Counted from the first letter of the stretch, positions 35,654-46,889 are shown. The stretch is DNA of 64,000 nt from Vicinamibacterales bacterium (GCA_030680175.1 JAUXWO010000136.1:1-64000); one strand, 5' to 3'. Program-made: numbers and translations. The notes: generated by a model from the letters alone, not told the origin.

Positions 35654-36595
35654 TCAGGGCGCCGGGCGGTAGAGGTCCCCGGCGAGGTACTTCAAGCCGG
35701 TGTCACACGCGACGGTGGCCACGACCTTGCCCGGGCCGAGTTCGCGCGCCAGCTGGAGCGCGCCCACCAGGTTGAGCCCGGTCGACGTCCCCGCGAAGAT
35801 GCCCTCTTCCTGCGCGAGCCGGCGCGCCATGGCGCGGCCGTCCTCTTCGCTGATGGCCCGCGCCTCGTCGAACGTTCCCGGGGTCAGGTGGGGCGGCCAG
35901 AACCCGGCGGCGGTGCCTTCCACGCGGTGCGGACCGCCCCTCCCGGTCGTCAGGAACGGCGACGTGTCGGGCTCGAGGGCGACGACCCGTGTGGCGCCGT
36001 GCGCCTTGAGGGCGCGCGAGACGCCCACCAGCATGCCGGCGCTGCCCACCATCCCCACGAAGGCGTCGATCGGTCCGGCCTGCGCCAGCAGTTCCCGGCC
36101 GATGCCGGCATAGCCCTCGAGGGCGTCGGTGTTGTTGAACTGGTCGGTCCAGTACGTGTCCGGCTCGTTGGCGAGCTCCGCGATGCGTGCCTTGAAGCGA
36201 TCGAAGAGCGCCGGGGTGACCGTCCCGCCGTCGCTCGGCACCATCTCGAGGCCGGCGCCGAAGGCGCGCATCGTATTGAGCTTCTCGGCGGAGAAGGCGT
36301 CCGACGAGAGCGGGTGGAAGTCGTAGCCCTTCATGGCGCAGACCAGGGCAAGCGACGATCCCGTGCTGCCACCCGTGTACTCCACGACGCGCATGCCCTT
36401 GCGCAACGCGCCGCGCGCCTCGGCCCCCTCGATCATGGCCAGGGCCATCCGATCCTTGTAGGACCCGGTCGGGTTGAAGTACTCCAGCTTGACGAGGATG
36501 GTCGCGGCGTCGGGCGGGGCCAGGCGTGCGAGGCGGACGAGCGGGGTGTGGCCGATGGTGTGGAGGACGGAGTCGACAGCGGCGGGCGCGGGCAT
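35654..36595 (-). CDS. cysK: Cysteine synthase / PLP-dependent beta-replacing enzyme
   Basis: IGHTPLVRL, LEYFNPTGSYKDRMALAMI, YTGGSTGSSLALVCAMKGY. Confidence 0.9.
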   Translation of the reverse strand: MPAPAAVDSVLHTIGHTPLVRLARLAPPDAATILVKLEYFNPTGSYKDRMALAMIEGAEARGALRKGMRVVEYTGGSTGSSLALVCAMKGYDFHPLSSDAFSAEKLNTMRAFGAGLEMVPSDGGTVTPALFDRFKARIAELANEPDTYWTDQFNNTDALEGYAGIGRELLAQAGPIDAFVGMVGSAGMLVGVSRALKAHGATRVVALEPDTSPFLTTGRGGPHRVEGTAAGFWPPHLTPGTFDEARAISEEDGRAMARRLAQEEGIFAGTSTGLNLVGALQLARELGPGKVVATVACDTGLKYLAGDLYRPAP

Positions 36596-36614
36596 GGGGA
36601 CTCTCCTGATCGGG

Positions 36615-38069
36615 CTAGGCGCCCTTCGGTTCCGTGTCCTTCGATTCCTTCGGCGCCCGGGTGGCCCCACGCGCCTGCTGCTCGTGCAGGAAATCGAGGA
36701 CGAGCTCCAGCATCCGCTGGTTCACACGGCTGCCTTCGGACGTGCCGAACTTCTGCTGGAACGCCTCGAGCGGGACGACGGCCTTGGCCATCGTGCGATG
36801 GCCGCCGGCGCTGCCGATGTCGCTGAACCAGCGGCGGACGAAGTCCCCGGCGTTGCGCGAGTAGCCGACGTTGCGGACCGAGACCACGAACGCGTCGTTG
36901 ACCACGCCGGAGATGACCGTCCACTGCGTGTGTTCCAGCTGCAGGTAGAAGTCGGCGACGTAGGGGATGAAGTCCTCGCGCGGCGGCTCGCCGAGGAACG
37001 CACAGAAGACGTGCTCCACCATGCGGCCCTTCTGCCAGGCCTTGATCACGTAGTCGAGCCGCTCGAGCGTGATCTCGGCGCCCTCCATCTTGCGGATGAG
37101 CGTGGCGTCGGCGAGGGGATAGAGATGCGAGAACGCGTCGAGGTCGGCGCGGTTGGCCTGGCGGTTGAAGAAGAGCGTGTCCGACTTGATCGCGTAGAGC
37201 ATGGCCGTCGCCGTGCGTTCGGAGATGTCGAAGTCGACGGCCCGCAGGTGCTCGGCGAGGATCGTCGATGTCGATCCGTAGTTCGGGCGGATGTCGCGGA
37301 ACACGGTGTTGTAGCCCGTCCGCTCCGGGTGGTGATCGATCACCAGGTCGACCTGCGGCAGCAGCTCGCCGAAGTAGTGGGGCTGCACGTCCACCATCGC
37401 GATCTTGTCGAACTTGCCGAGATCCTCCGCCGTAATCGTGTCCACGTGGATGTCGAGCAGCGCGAGCATCCGCTGATTCTCCGGGCGGCTCACCGGGTGC
37501 ATCGTGCCCACGATCGCCGTCTGGCGGGTCCGGCGCAGCAGCGTGCGCAGCGCGACGCCGCTGGCGATGGCATCGGGGTCGGGATCGTGGTGCGTCAGGA
37601 TCAGCACGCGGTCCGCGTCGGCGAAGTACCGCTGGTACTGGTTGACCTTCTGCCGTGTGACGGAGCGGCCGAGCTCGCTCGCCAGCGGCGGGCCCACGAG
37701 TTCCGCCAGGCTGAGCGTGGTCACCTCGGGGAACTCCTGCCGCAGCGCCTCGACGCGTGCCAGCTCGGCCGGGCTCGTGCCCAGCACGTAGATGAGCGTG
37801 CCGCCGGCGGCGCGGAGCGCCTGCAGGACCTTCTTCAGGCCGCGGCGGGGGTGGTCTTCGAGGATGACGCTGGTGGAGGGGGTGACGTCGGCCTTGACGA
37901 AGGTGTCGACGCGCTTGGGGTCGCCGACGAGGGTGCTGATGCCGTCGTGTTCGAGACGCCGGGCCAGCGGCGGACTCTCCACCAGGACCTCCAGCTCGAA
38001 GTCCGACGGGAGCGCCGCCGCGAGCAGCCGGATGACGAGTTCAGAGTGACAGACCGCAAGGCACCGCAT
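36615..38069 (-). CDS. DHH/DHHA1 phosphoesterase with N-terminal TrkA-N/RCK-like domain
   Basis: N-term MRCLAVCHSELVIRLLAAALPSDFELEVLVESPPLARRLEHDGISTLVGDPKR (Rossmann-like), ILTHHDPDPDAIASGVAL, VIDHHPER, GSAGGHRTMAKAVVP. Confidence 0.85.
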   Translation of the reverse strand: MRCLAVCHSELVIRLLAAALPSDFELEVLVESPPLARRLEHDGISTLVGDPKRVDTFVKADVTPSTSVILEDHPRRGLKKVLQALRAAGGTLIYVLGTSPAELARVEALRQEFPEVTTLSLAELVGPPLASELGRSVTRQKVNQYQRYFADADRVLILTHHDPDPDAIASGVALRTLLRRTRQTAIVGTMHPVSRPENQRMLALLDIHVDTITAEDLGKFDKIAMVDVQPHYFGELLPQVDLVIDHHPERTGYNTVFRDIRPNYGSTSTILAEHLRAVDFDISERTATAMLYAIKSDTLFFNRQANRADLDAFSHLYPLADATLIRKMEGAEITLERLDYVIKAWQKGRMVEHVFCAFLGEPPREDFIPYVADFYLQLEHTQWTVISGVVNDAFVVSVRNVGYSRNAGDFVRRWFSDIGSAGGHRTMAKAVVPLEAFQQKFGTSEGSRVNQRMLELVLDFLHEQQARGATRAPKESKDTEPKGA

Positions 38070-38244
38070 CGGGTCAGGCCTCGCGCCGGTGGGCGGTGGG
38101 GATGCTCACGGACACGCCACGTTCCATAGGCGCCAAACCTCGATTATAGCCCGCCTGCGGTGCCGTGGCCCCGACTTTCGTCCCGGGGCCCGACGGGCTG
38201 GCGTCCCCCGGCGACTCTGCTAGGATCCGCGACGGAGGGGCGCG

Positions 38245-39165
38245 GTGCGACACCACGCGGGGATCATCATGTGCGCGGCCGTCGTGACGGGCGCCGGCCT
38301 GCAGGCGCAGCCGACGTTCCGTGCCGGCGTGGACCTCGTCACGTTCGGCGTCTCCGTCGTTGATCAGGCGGGCCGGCTCGTCACCGATCTGAGAGAGGAC
38401 GACTTCGAGATCCGCGAGGACGGCACGCCGCAGACGCTGGCGTCCTTCGCGCGCGGCGATGCCGCGGACGAACTCGCGCGCGTGCGGCTCGGCCTGCTGA
38501 TGGACGTCAGCGGCAGCATGGAACGCGACCTGGCGCTCGCGCGGACCGCGGCCATCAAGTTCCTGAACGCGCTGCCCGAGGCGCAGGACATCACGCTGGT
38601 GGACTACGACACCCAGGTACGGGTGAGCCGCTACGGCCAGGCCGACTTCCCGCGGCTCGTCGAGCGCATCCGCACCGGGAAGCTCGGCGGATGGACCGCG
38701 TTCTACGATGCGCTCGGCGTCTACCTCGACAGCGTGGACCTGATGGATGGCCGCAAGGTCCTCGTGATGTACGGCGACGGCCTCGACACCCGCAGCGCCT
38801 TGCGGTTCGGCGAGATGATGACGCTGCTCAAGGCCTCCGACGTGACGGTCTACGCGATCGGGTTCATCGGGCACCAGCCGGGGAACGCCCGGATGGAGGG
38901 CCGGCTCCGCCTGACGCGGGTGGCCGAGGCCACGGGCGGGCAGGCCTTCTTTCCCTCCGCGCTCAAGGACCTCGACGAGGCGTACGCGAAAGTGCTGGCC
39001 GAGATCAGAGGGCAGTATCACCTCGGCTACGTGTCGACGAACCGGACCACGGATGGCGCCTGGCGGAGGGTGGAGATCCGCCTGACGCGCCCCGGCCTCC
39101 GGGTCCGGGCACGCGAGGGCTACTTCGCGCCGTACGTGGAACCGCCGCCCGCCGGCCTCCCGTAG
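38245..39165 (+). CDS. Secreted VWA domain protein (VWFA-related acidobacterial type)
   Basis: Signal-like N-term, LVTDLREDDFEIREDGTPQTLASF, LLMDVSGSMERDL (MIDAS DxSxS), YHLGYVSTNRTTDGAWRRVEIR. Confidence 0.88.
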   Translation: MRHHAGIIMCAAVVTGAGLQAQPTFRAGVDLVTFGVSVVDQAGRLVTDLREDDFEIREDGTPQTLASFARGDAADELARVRLGLLMDVSGSMERDLALARTAAIKFLNALPEAQDITLVDYDTQVRVSRYGQADFPRLVERIRTGKLGGWTAFYDALGVYLDSVDLMDGRKVLVMYGDGLDTRSALRFGEMMTLLKASDVTVYAIGFIGHQPGNARMEGRLRLTRVAEATGGQAFFPSALKDLDEAYAKVLAEIRGQYHLGYVSTNRTTDGAWRRVEIRLTRPGLRVRAREGYFAPYVEPPPAGLP

Positions 39166-39213
39166 CCTGCCCAGCCGGTCCCCGATCTACCCCCTTTGGC
39201 CGGGTAGGCGCGT

Positions 39214-39232
39214 CGTACGTGTGTGGTACGAT
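39214..39232 (+). promoter_or_regulatory. Dyad CGTAC-N7-GTACG overlapping a TACGAT -10-like element upstream of uvrB
   Basis: cgtcgtacgtgtgtggtacgatgac. Confidence 0.4.
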
Positions 39233-39292
39233 GACAGACTGTGTCCCCGCCGGTGACCGTCGCCGAGAGTGGCGGTGCGGGGTGGCGGAACC

Positions 39293-41311
<2,019 letters not shown>

Positions 41312-41314
41312 ATC

Positions 41315-42091
41315 GTGCAGCAGTGGCTCATCGCGTGGATCAAGTCGGCGCTCATCGAGGTGCAGGAGTACGTGAAGCTGTGCCAGGCCACCGCGCGGGG
41401 CGCGGTGACCCGCCCCTTCTACTGGCGTGACCTGGTCACGCAGATGGAGATCATCGGGCTGGGCTCGCTGACCGTGGTCATTCTGACCGGGCTCTTCACC
41501 GGCGCGGTGCTGGCCCTGCAGAGCGGCGTGACGCTGGACCAGTTCGGCGCGCGGCCCTACGTCGGCCGGCTCGTCAGCGCGACGATGGTCAAGGCGCTCG
41601 GGCCGGTGCTGACGGCCCTCATGCTGGCGGGGCGCGTCGGCTCGGGCATCGCCGCGGAACTGGGCTCGATGGCGGTGACCGACCAGATCCACGCACTGCG
41701 CGCGCTCGGGACGGATCCGGTGCGCAAGCTCGTCGTGCCGCGCGTCCTGGCCGGCTTCATCATGACGCCGCTGCTGACGGCGGTGGCCAACACCGTCGGC
41801 CTGATCGGGGGCTGGGTGATCGCGGTGTTCCAGCTCCGCGTGGCGTCCGGTCTGTACTGGTCGTCGGTCGTGGAGGGCCTGTACATCGAGGACGTGTACA
41901 TGGGCATCATCAAGCCGTTCTTCCTCGGGCTCGTCATCGTGACGGTCGGGTGCCATGTGGGACTGCGGACGAGCGGGGGCACGCAGGGCGTCGGCCGGTC
42001 CACCACCAACGCCGTGGTGGCGGCCTCGGTCGGCGTGCTCGCGGTGGACTTCTTCCTGACCCGCCTGATCCTCTCGGTGCTGTACCCATGA
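41315..42091 (+). CDS. mlaE: MlaE-type ABC transporter permease (lipid transport)
   Basis: GTG start; LAGRVGSGIAAELGSMAVTDQIHALRALGTDPVRKLVVPRVLA is the MlaE signature. Confidence 0.93.
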   Translation: MQQWLIAWIKSALIEVQEYVKLCQATARGAVTRPFYWRDLVTQMEIIGLGSLTVVILTGLFTGAVLALQSGVTLDQFGARPYVGRLVSATMVKALGPVLTALMLAGRVGSGIAAELGSMAVTDQIHALRALGTDPVRKLVVPRVLAGFIMTPLLTAVANTVGLIGGWVIAVFQLRVASGLYWSSVVEGLYIEDVYMGIIKPFFLGLVIVTVGCHVGLRTSGGTQGVGRSTTNAVVAASVGVLAVDFFLTRLILSVLYP

Positions 42092-42930
42092 CGATCGCGT
42101 CCACGGCCGGGGAGGCGGCACGTCCGGCGGCGGCCACGGTCGAGCCGATTGCGGTCTTCGAGGACGTGCACCTGGCGTTCGACGAGAAGGTCGTGCTGCG
42201 CGGCGTGAGCTTCGCGGTCATGCCCGGTCACACGAAGATCCTCCTCGGGGCCAGCGGCTCGGGCAAGTCCACCATCCTCAAGCTGATGCTCGGGCTGCTC
42301 AAGCCGGACGCCGGCCGCATCTGGGTGCACGGCGAGCGGGTCGACACGATGCGCGAGCGCGACCTGCTGGCGCTGCGGGACCAGACCGGCATGGTGTTCC
42401 AGGAGGGCGCGCTCTTCGACTCCCTGACGGTGGGGGGCAACGTCGGCTACAAGCTGTATGGGGAGACGGACCTGCCGGAGGAGGAAATCCAGCGGCGGAT
42501 CGAAGAACTGCTGGGGTTCATCGGGCTGGACGAGTACCTGGAGCGGATGCCGTCCGAGCTCTCCGGTGGACAGCGGCGGCGCGTGGCCATCGCGCGGGCC
42601 ATGGCCTTCAAGCCGAAGCTCCTCCTGTATGACGAGCCGACGACCGGGCTGGACCCGCTGACCGCGCTGACCGTGGACGCCGAGATCGTCAAGCTGCGCG
42701 ACCTCGAGGACGTGACGCCGGTGGTGGTGACGCACCAGCTCCGCGACGCCTTCTACATCGCGGGCCATCAGGCGATTCGCGACCCCGGCGTCCGGCTGGT
42801 GCCGGCGCCCCCGGAGAAGGTGGCCGAGGCCGACTTCGTGATGCTGCGCGAGGGTAAGATCGTATTCGAGGGGTCGGCCGACGAGTTGCGATGTGCGTCG
42901 GACCCCTATCTGCGAGAGTTTCTTTCCTGA
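42088..42930 (+). CDS. mlaF: MlaF-type ABC transporter ATP-binding protein
   Basis: LLGASGSGKSTILKLMLGLLKPDAG, ELSGGQRRRVAIARAMAFKPKLLLYDEPTTGLDPLTA. Confidence 0.95.
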   Translation: MTIASTAGEAARPAAATVEPIAVFEDVHLAFDEKVVLRGVSFAVMPGHTKILLGASGSGKSTILKLMLGLLKPDAGRIWVHGERVDTMRERDLLALRDQTGMVFQEGALFDSLTVGGNVGYKLYGETDLPEEEIQRRIEELLGFIGLDEYLERMPSELSGGQRRRVAIARAMAFKPKLLLYDEPTTGLDPLTALTVDAEIVKLRDLEDVTPVVVTHQLRDAFYIAGHQAIRDPGVRLVPAPPEKVAEADFVMLREGKIVFEGSADELRCASDPYLREFLS

Positions 42931-42947
42931 AGAAGGACGAGAGTTCC

Positions 42948-43988
42948 ATGCCCCGTACCCGATCCCTGGCCTGGGCCGAGTTGAAGATCGGCATCCTCGC
43001 CATCTTCGCCCTCGCCGTGACGGCCTCACTGATCTTTGCTGTCGGCAACACCGGTGGGTTCTTCTGGCAGCGCTACCCCCTGAAGGTCGTCTTCAGCAAC
43101 GTGGCCGGCCTGGTGCCGGGGTCGCCCGTGCGCCTGTCGGGCAAGGAGGTGGGCGCGGTCTCGAAGGTCCAGTTCGCCCAGAACGGCGTGGAGGTCACGA
43201 TCGAGCTGACACGCGACGTGCGCGCCCTGGTGACGGACCGGTCCACCGCCGCCGTCGGCACGATCTCCCTGCTCGGGGAAGGGGCGGTGGACATCACCCC
43301 GGCGCCCGACGGGACGCCGCTCGAGGACTGGGCCTACCTGCGCAGCGGTCAGGCGGAAGGGTCCATCGCGGCCGTCACGACCGAGGCCATGCTGGGGATG
43401 ACCGAGGCGCGCGGCATGGTCCAGGACCTGCGCGCCGGCAAGGGCACCGTCGGGCAGCTGTTCACGGACGACACCGCCTATCGCGAGATGGTGCGCTTCA
43501 TCCAGGCGGCGGAGCGGGTCACCAGCGCCGTCAGCGACGGGGAGGGCACGCTCGGCAAGCTCGTCAACGACCCCGCCCTCTACCGGGAGCTGCGCGCATC
43601 ACTCGAGGACCTGAACGGCATCACCGGGCGCATCCGGTCCGGGGAGGGGAGCCTCGGGCTGCTGCTCAACGACCCGGCCATGGCCGAGTCGCTCACCCGG
43701 ACGGCCGCGTCGGTGGACGAGATCACCGGCAAGCTGAGCCGCGGCGAGGGCACCATGGGCAAGCTGCTGACCGACGACGTGCTCTACGCGCGGATCAACG
43801 GGATGACGGAACGCCTCGACCGCCTCACCGGCCAGTTGGAGAAAGGCGAGGGGACGGCCGGGCAATTGCTGCACGACAAGCAGCTTTATGAGAACATGAA
43901 CCTGGCGGTGGGCGAACTGCGGAGCCTGCTCGAAGACGTGCGCAAGGATCCCCGCAAGTTCCTGAACGTCAAGGTCAGCATCTTCTGA
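42948..43988 (+). CDS. mlaD: MlaD/MCE family protein with C-terminal tandem repeats
   Basis: LKVVFSNVAGLVPGSPVRLSGKEVGAVSKVQF MCE domain, N-terminal TM, then five G[EK]G[ST]xGxLxxD units. Confidence 0.92.
   Translation: MPRTRSLAWAELKIGILAIFALAVTASLIFAVGNTGGFFWQRYPLKVVFSNVAGLVPGSPVRLSGKEVGAVSKVQFAQNGVEVTIELTRDVRALVTDRSTAAVGTISLLGEGAVDITPAPDGTPLEDWAYLRSGQAEGSIAAVTTEAMLGMTEARGMVQDLRAGKGTVGQLFTDDTAYREMVRFIQAAERVTSAVSDGEGTLGKLVNDPALYRELRASLEDLNGITGRIRSGEGSLGLLLNDPAMAESLTRTAASVDEITGKLSRGEGTMGKLLTDDVLYARINGMTERLDRLTGQLEKGEGTAGQLLHDKQLYENMNLAVGELRSLLEDVRKDPRKFLNVKVSIF
43437..43943 (+). repeat. Coding tandem repeat: 34-residue units in MlaD
   Basis: GKGTVGQLFTDD.. / GEGTLGKLVNDP.. / GEGSLGLLLNDP.. 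/ GEGTMGKLLTDD.. / GEGTAGQLLHDK.., four exact 34-aa spacings. Confidence 0.9.
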
Positions 43989-44011
43989 GGCCGCACCGCC
44001 GGGAGGACATC

Positions 44012-44287
44012 ATGTCACGAGATTCCATCGGACCGGGCACGCTCATGCTCGCCTTCGTCGTCGGCGCGGCGACCGGCGCGGTCGCCGCGTTGCTGCTGGC
44101 ACCGGCCTCGGGTGAGGAGACACGCGACTATCTGGGCCAGAAGGCCCGCGAGGGGCGGGACCGCACCCGCGACGCCGTGGACCACGGCCGGGAAGTGTAC
44201 CAGCGCCAGCGCGACACGCTGGCCACCGCGATCGAACGCGGCCGCGAGGCCTTCCAGCAGGCGCGCGAGCGGGAGGATCAGGCGTGA
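44012..44287 (+). CDS. YtxH-like domain protein
   Basis: AFVVGAATGAVAALLLAPASGEETRDYLGQKAREGRDRTRDAV. Confidence 0.8.
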   Translation: MSRDSIGPGTLMLAFVVGAATGAVAALLLAPASGEETRDYLGQKAREGRDRTRDAVDHGREVYQRQRDTLATAIERGREAFQQAREREDQA

Positions 44288-44715
44288 CCGACGTCTGGCT
44301 CGGCGTGATCGCGGTCGCCGTGGCGGTGATGGCGCTCATCCAGGTCGGCGCCATCCTGGCCGCGGCGCGCCTGGCGCGCCGCGTGGAGGCGCTGACGGGG
44401 CAGATCGAGCGCGAGATCAAACCGCTGATGACCAACCTCACGTCGATGAGCGAGGAGGCCGCGCGCGCCGCCTCGCTCGCGGCGGGCCAGGTCGAGCGCG
44501 TCGACGGCCTGCTCCGCGATGTGGTCCAGCGGGCGGACGACACGCTGTCGGCCGCGCAGCGGTTCATCAGCGGGCCCGCCCGTGACGGGGCCGCCGTCGT
44601 CGCCGGGCTGCGGGCCGCGTTCGTGGCCCTGCGCGGGATTCGGGAGGCGTCGTCGCGGCGCCGCGCCCCGTCGCGGATGGTGTCGGAGGAGGAAGATTCG
44701 CTCTTCATCGGGTGA
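44284..44715 (+). CDS. DUF948-like membrane protein
   Basis: Single N-terminal TM then a long helical region; ATGA-type overlap with the YtxH-like gene. Confidence 0.55.
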   Translation: MTDVWLGVIAVAVAVMALIQVGAILAAARLARRVEALTGQIEREIKPLMTNLTSMSEEAARAASLAAGQVERVDGLLRDVVQRADDTLSAAQRFISGPARDGAAVVAGLRAAFVALRGIREASSRRRAPSRMVSEEEDSLFIG

Positions 44716-44804
44716 CGCCGGTTTGACGCAGCCCCGCCCCGGGTGATAGATGAGGGGGCGACAGCGGCATCCATGCCGTTGCCTGTCAGGTATCAGGGGG
44801 CAGC

Positions 44805-45365
44805 ATGCACACGTCGAGCCGGGTCCTTCGTCATTCGCTGGTCGCGCTTTGCCTCGTCTCCGGTCTCGCCTGGACCGTGCCGGCGGCCGCGCAGGAGCCG
44901 GCCTCGGCGGCGGCCGCCACGGAGCTGGTGGCGCTGATGCAGGCGCGGAAGCTGGACGCGGTGGCGGCGCGCCATCCGTCGCAGCCGACGACCTTCATCG
45001 CCGCCCTCCACTTCCCCGGACAGCTGCTGGTGGTGTGGGCCGACTACCCGGTCCCCGTCCTGCTGCAGGAGAAGCTGCACAACGCGGACTACCGCGCCAT
45101 CTACATCGATCTGAACAGCGCGGCCGACCCCGCCACCAAGACGCTGGTGACCGACATGAGCGCGGACGGGCTGCGGCCGCGGCGCAGCGGCAACGACGAG
45201 CCCTTCGACATGCAGGACATGGGGACGCGCAGCATCCGGTTCGACGGGCGCTGGCGGGATCAGAAGATGTCCGAGAAGGACTACATGGCGATCTATCAGG
45301 AGTCGGATCGCGCGTATGCCGAGGCGCTGGCGGCCCTCGTGGCGGAACTGAAGGGCGGGGACTGA
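44805..45365 (+). CDS. Hypothetical exported protein
   Basis: Signal peptide MHTSSRVLRHSLVALCLVSGLAWTVPAAAQ; no recognised domain. Confidence 0.6.
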   Translation: MHTSSRVLRHSLVALCLVSGLAWTVPAAAQEPASAAAATELVALMQARKLDAVAARHPSQPTTFIAALHFPGQLLVVWADYPVPVLLQEKLHNADYRAIYIDLNSAADPATKTLVTDMSADGLRPRRSGNDEPFDMQDMGTRSIRFDGRWRDQKMSEKDYMAIYQESDRAYAEALAALVAELKGGD

Positions 45366-45375
45366 AGGGAAGGGA

Positions 45376-45450
45376 TGGTGCGCGCTCCAGGATTCGAACC
45401 TGGGACCCCCGCCGTGTGAAGGCGATGCTCTACCACTGAGCCAAGCGCGC
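45376..45450 (-). tRNA. tRNA-Val (anticodon CAC), CCA encoded
   Basis: Reverse complement GCGCGCTTGGCTCAGTGGTAGAGCATCGCCTTCACACGGCGGGGGTCCCAGGTTCGAATCCTGGAGCGCGCACCA folds as a cloverleaf; anticodon loop TTCACAC. Confidence 0.95.
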
Positions 45451-45502
45451 GACCAGTTCTGAAGTGTAATCTCAAACGGCGTCGTTCGGCAACCCGGCCC
45501 CT

Positions 45503-46879
45503 ATGGATAATCCCACTGTGCTCCTCGTCGATGACGAGGCGCCGATTCGCAAGCTCCTCTCCGAAATCGCCACGCGGGAGGGGTTCGCCATCCACACCTG
45601 CCCTGAGGGCGATGCGGCCCTCGAGACCCTCGCCGAGCATCACTTCGACCTGATGATGGTGGACCTCCGCATGCCGGGGCTGGACGGCCTTGAGGTCCTG
45701 CGCCGGGCGCGCCCCTTCATCGGCAGCACCCATGTGGTGCTGATGACCGGCTACGGGTCGATCGACTCGGCGGTCGACGCCATCAAGCTCGGGGCGGCCG
45801 AGTACCTGCAGAAGCCCCTCAATCTGTCGCGCGTGCGCGAGTTGATGCGCGAGGTGCGCGCCTCGGTCGAGCGCCGCGAGGCCGTCGTCGCCTCGGAGGG
45901 CGCGCTGGCCGAACGGCTCGAGTTCTGTGGGATGATCGGCCGTTCGGCTCAGATGCAGGAGCTCTTCACCACCATCCGGCGGCTGGCGCCCTTTGTCCGC
46001 ACCACGCTCATCAGCGGCGAGACCGGGGTCGGGAAGGAACTGGTGGCGCGCGCGCTCCACACGCTGGGGCCCCGGCGGGAGAAACGGTTTGCGACGGTGA
46101 ATTGCTCCGCCGTCGTCGAGACGCTCTTCGAGAGCGAGCTGTTCGGCCACGTCCGCGGCGCCTTCACGGGCGCGACCGACCACAAGATCGGCCTGTTCGA
46201 GTCCGCCGACGGCGGCACGATCTTCCTCGACGAGGTGGGGGAGTTGCCGCTGGCCGTGCAGAGCAAGCTGCTGCGGGTGCTCGAGACGGGCGAGGTGCAG
46301 CGGGTGGGGTCGGTGGACAGCCGCAAGTGCGATGTCCGGGTCGTGGCGGCGACGAACCGGAATCTCGAGGTCGAGGTGGCCGAGGGACGGTTCCGCAGCG
46401 ACCTGTACTTCCGCTTGAATATCGTCGAACTCGTCGTGCCGCCGCTGAGGACGCGACGCGAGGACATCCCGTATCTGGCGGCGGCGTTCCTGCGCCACTT
46501 CGCGCGCGAGTTCAAGAAGCCCATTGCGGGGATCACGCCCTCCGCGGAGCGGCTGCTCATCGAGGCGCCGTGGCCGGGCAACATCCGGGAGCTGCGGAAC
46601 ACGATCGAGCGGGCGTGTCTGCTCGGCGAGGGGCGCCTGCTCACGGAGCGGGAACTGCAGCCGGGCGCCTCGCGCTTCGGCGCGGCCCCGGATGGCGTCG
46701 TGCGTCCGCCTGTGCCGCCGCCCGCCTCGACGCCGTCCCCCGTGGTGCCGCTGCCGGATCGTGAGGCCGTGGTCGCGGCGCTCGGCCAGGCCGGTGGCAA
46801 CCGCGCCGCCGCCGCGCGGGCGCTGGGGATCAGCCGGCGCGCCTTCTACCGGCTGCTCGAGAAGTACGCGCTGCAGTAA
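45503..46879 (+). CDS. NtrC-type sigma54-dependent response regulator
   Basis: Receiver LLVDDEAPIRKLL...MVDLRMPGLDG; AAA+ ISGETGVGKELVARALH; GAFTGA; C-terminal Fis-type HTH GGNRAAAARALGISRRAFYRLLEKY. Confidence 0.95.
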   Translation: MDNPTVLLVDDEAPIRKLLSEIATREGFAIHTCPEGDAALETLAEHHFDLMMVDLRMPGLDGLEVLRRARPFIGSTHVVLMTGYGSIDSAVDAIKLGAAEYLQKPLNLSRVRELMREVRASVERREAVVASEGALAERLEFCGMIGRSAQMQELFTTIRRLAPFVRTTLISGETGVGKELVARALHTLGPRREKRFATVNCSAVVETLFESELFGHVRGAFTGATDHKIGLFESADGGTIFLDEVGELPLAVQSKLLRVLETGEVQRVGSVDSRKCDVRVVAATNRNLEVEVAEGRFRSDLYFRLNIVELVVPPLRTRREDIPYLAAAFLRHFAREFKKPIAGITPSAERLLIEAPWPGNIRELRNTIERACLLGEGRLLTERELQPGASRFGAAPDGVVRPPVPPPASTPSPVVPLPDREAVVAALGQAGGNRAAAARALGISRRAFYRLLEKYALQ

Positions 46880-46889
46880 GCGGCGGGCC

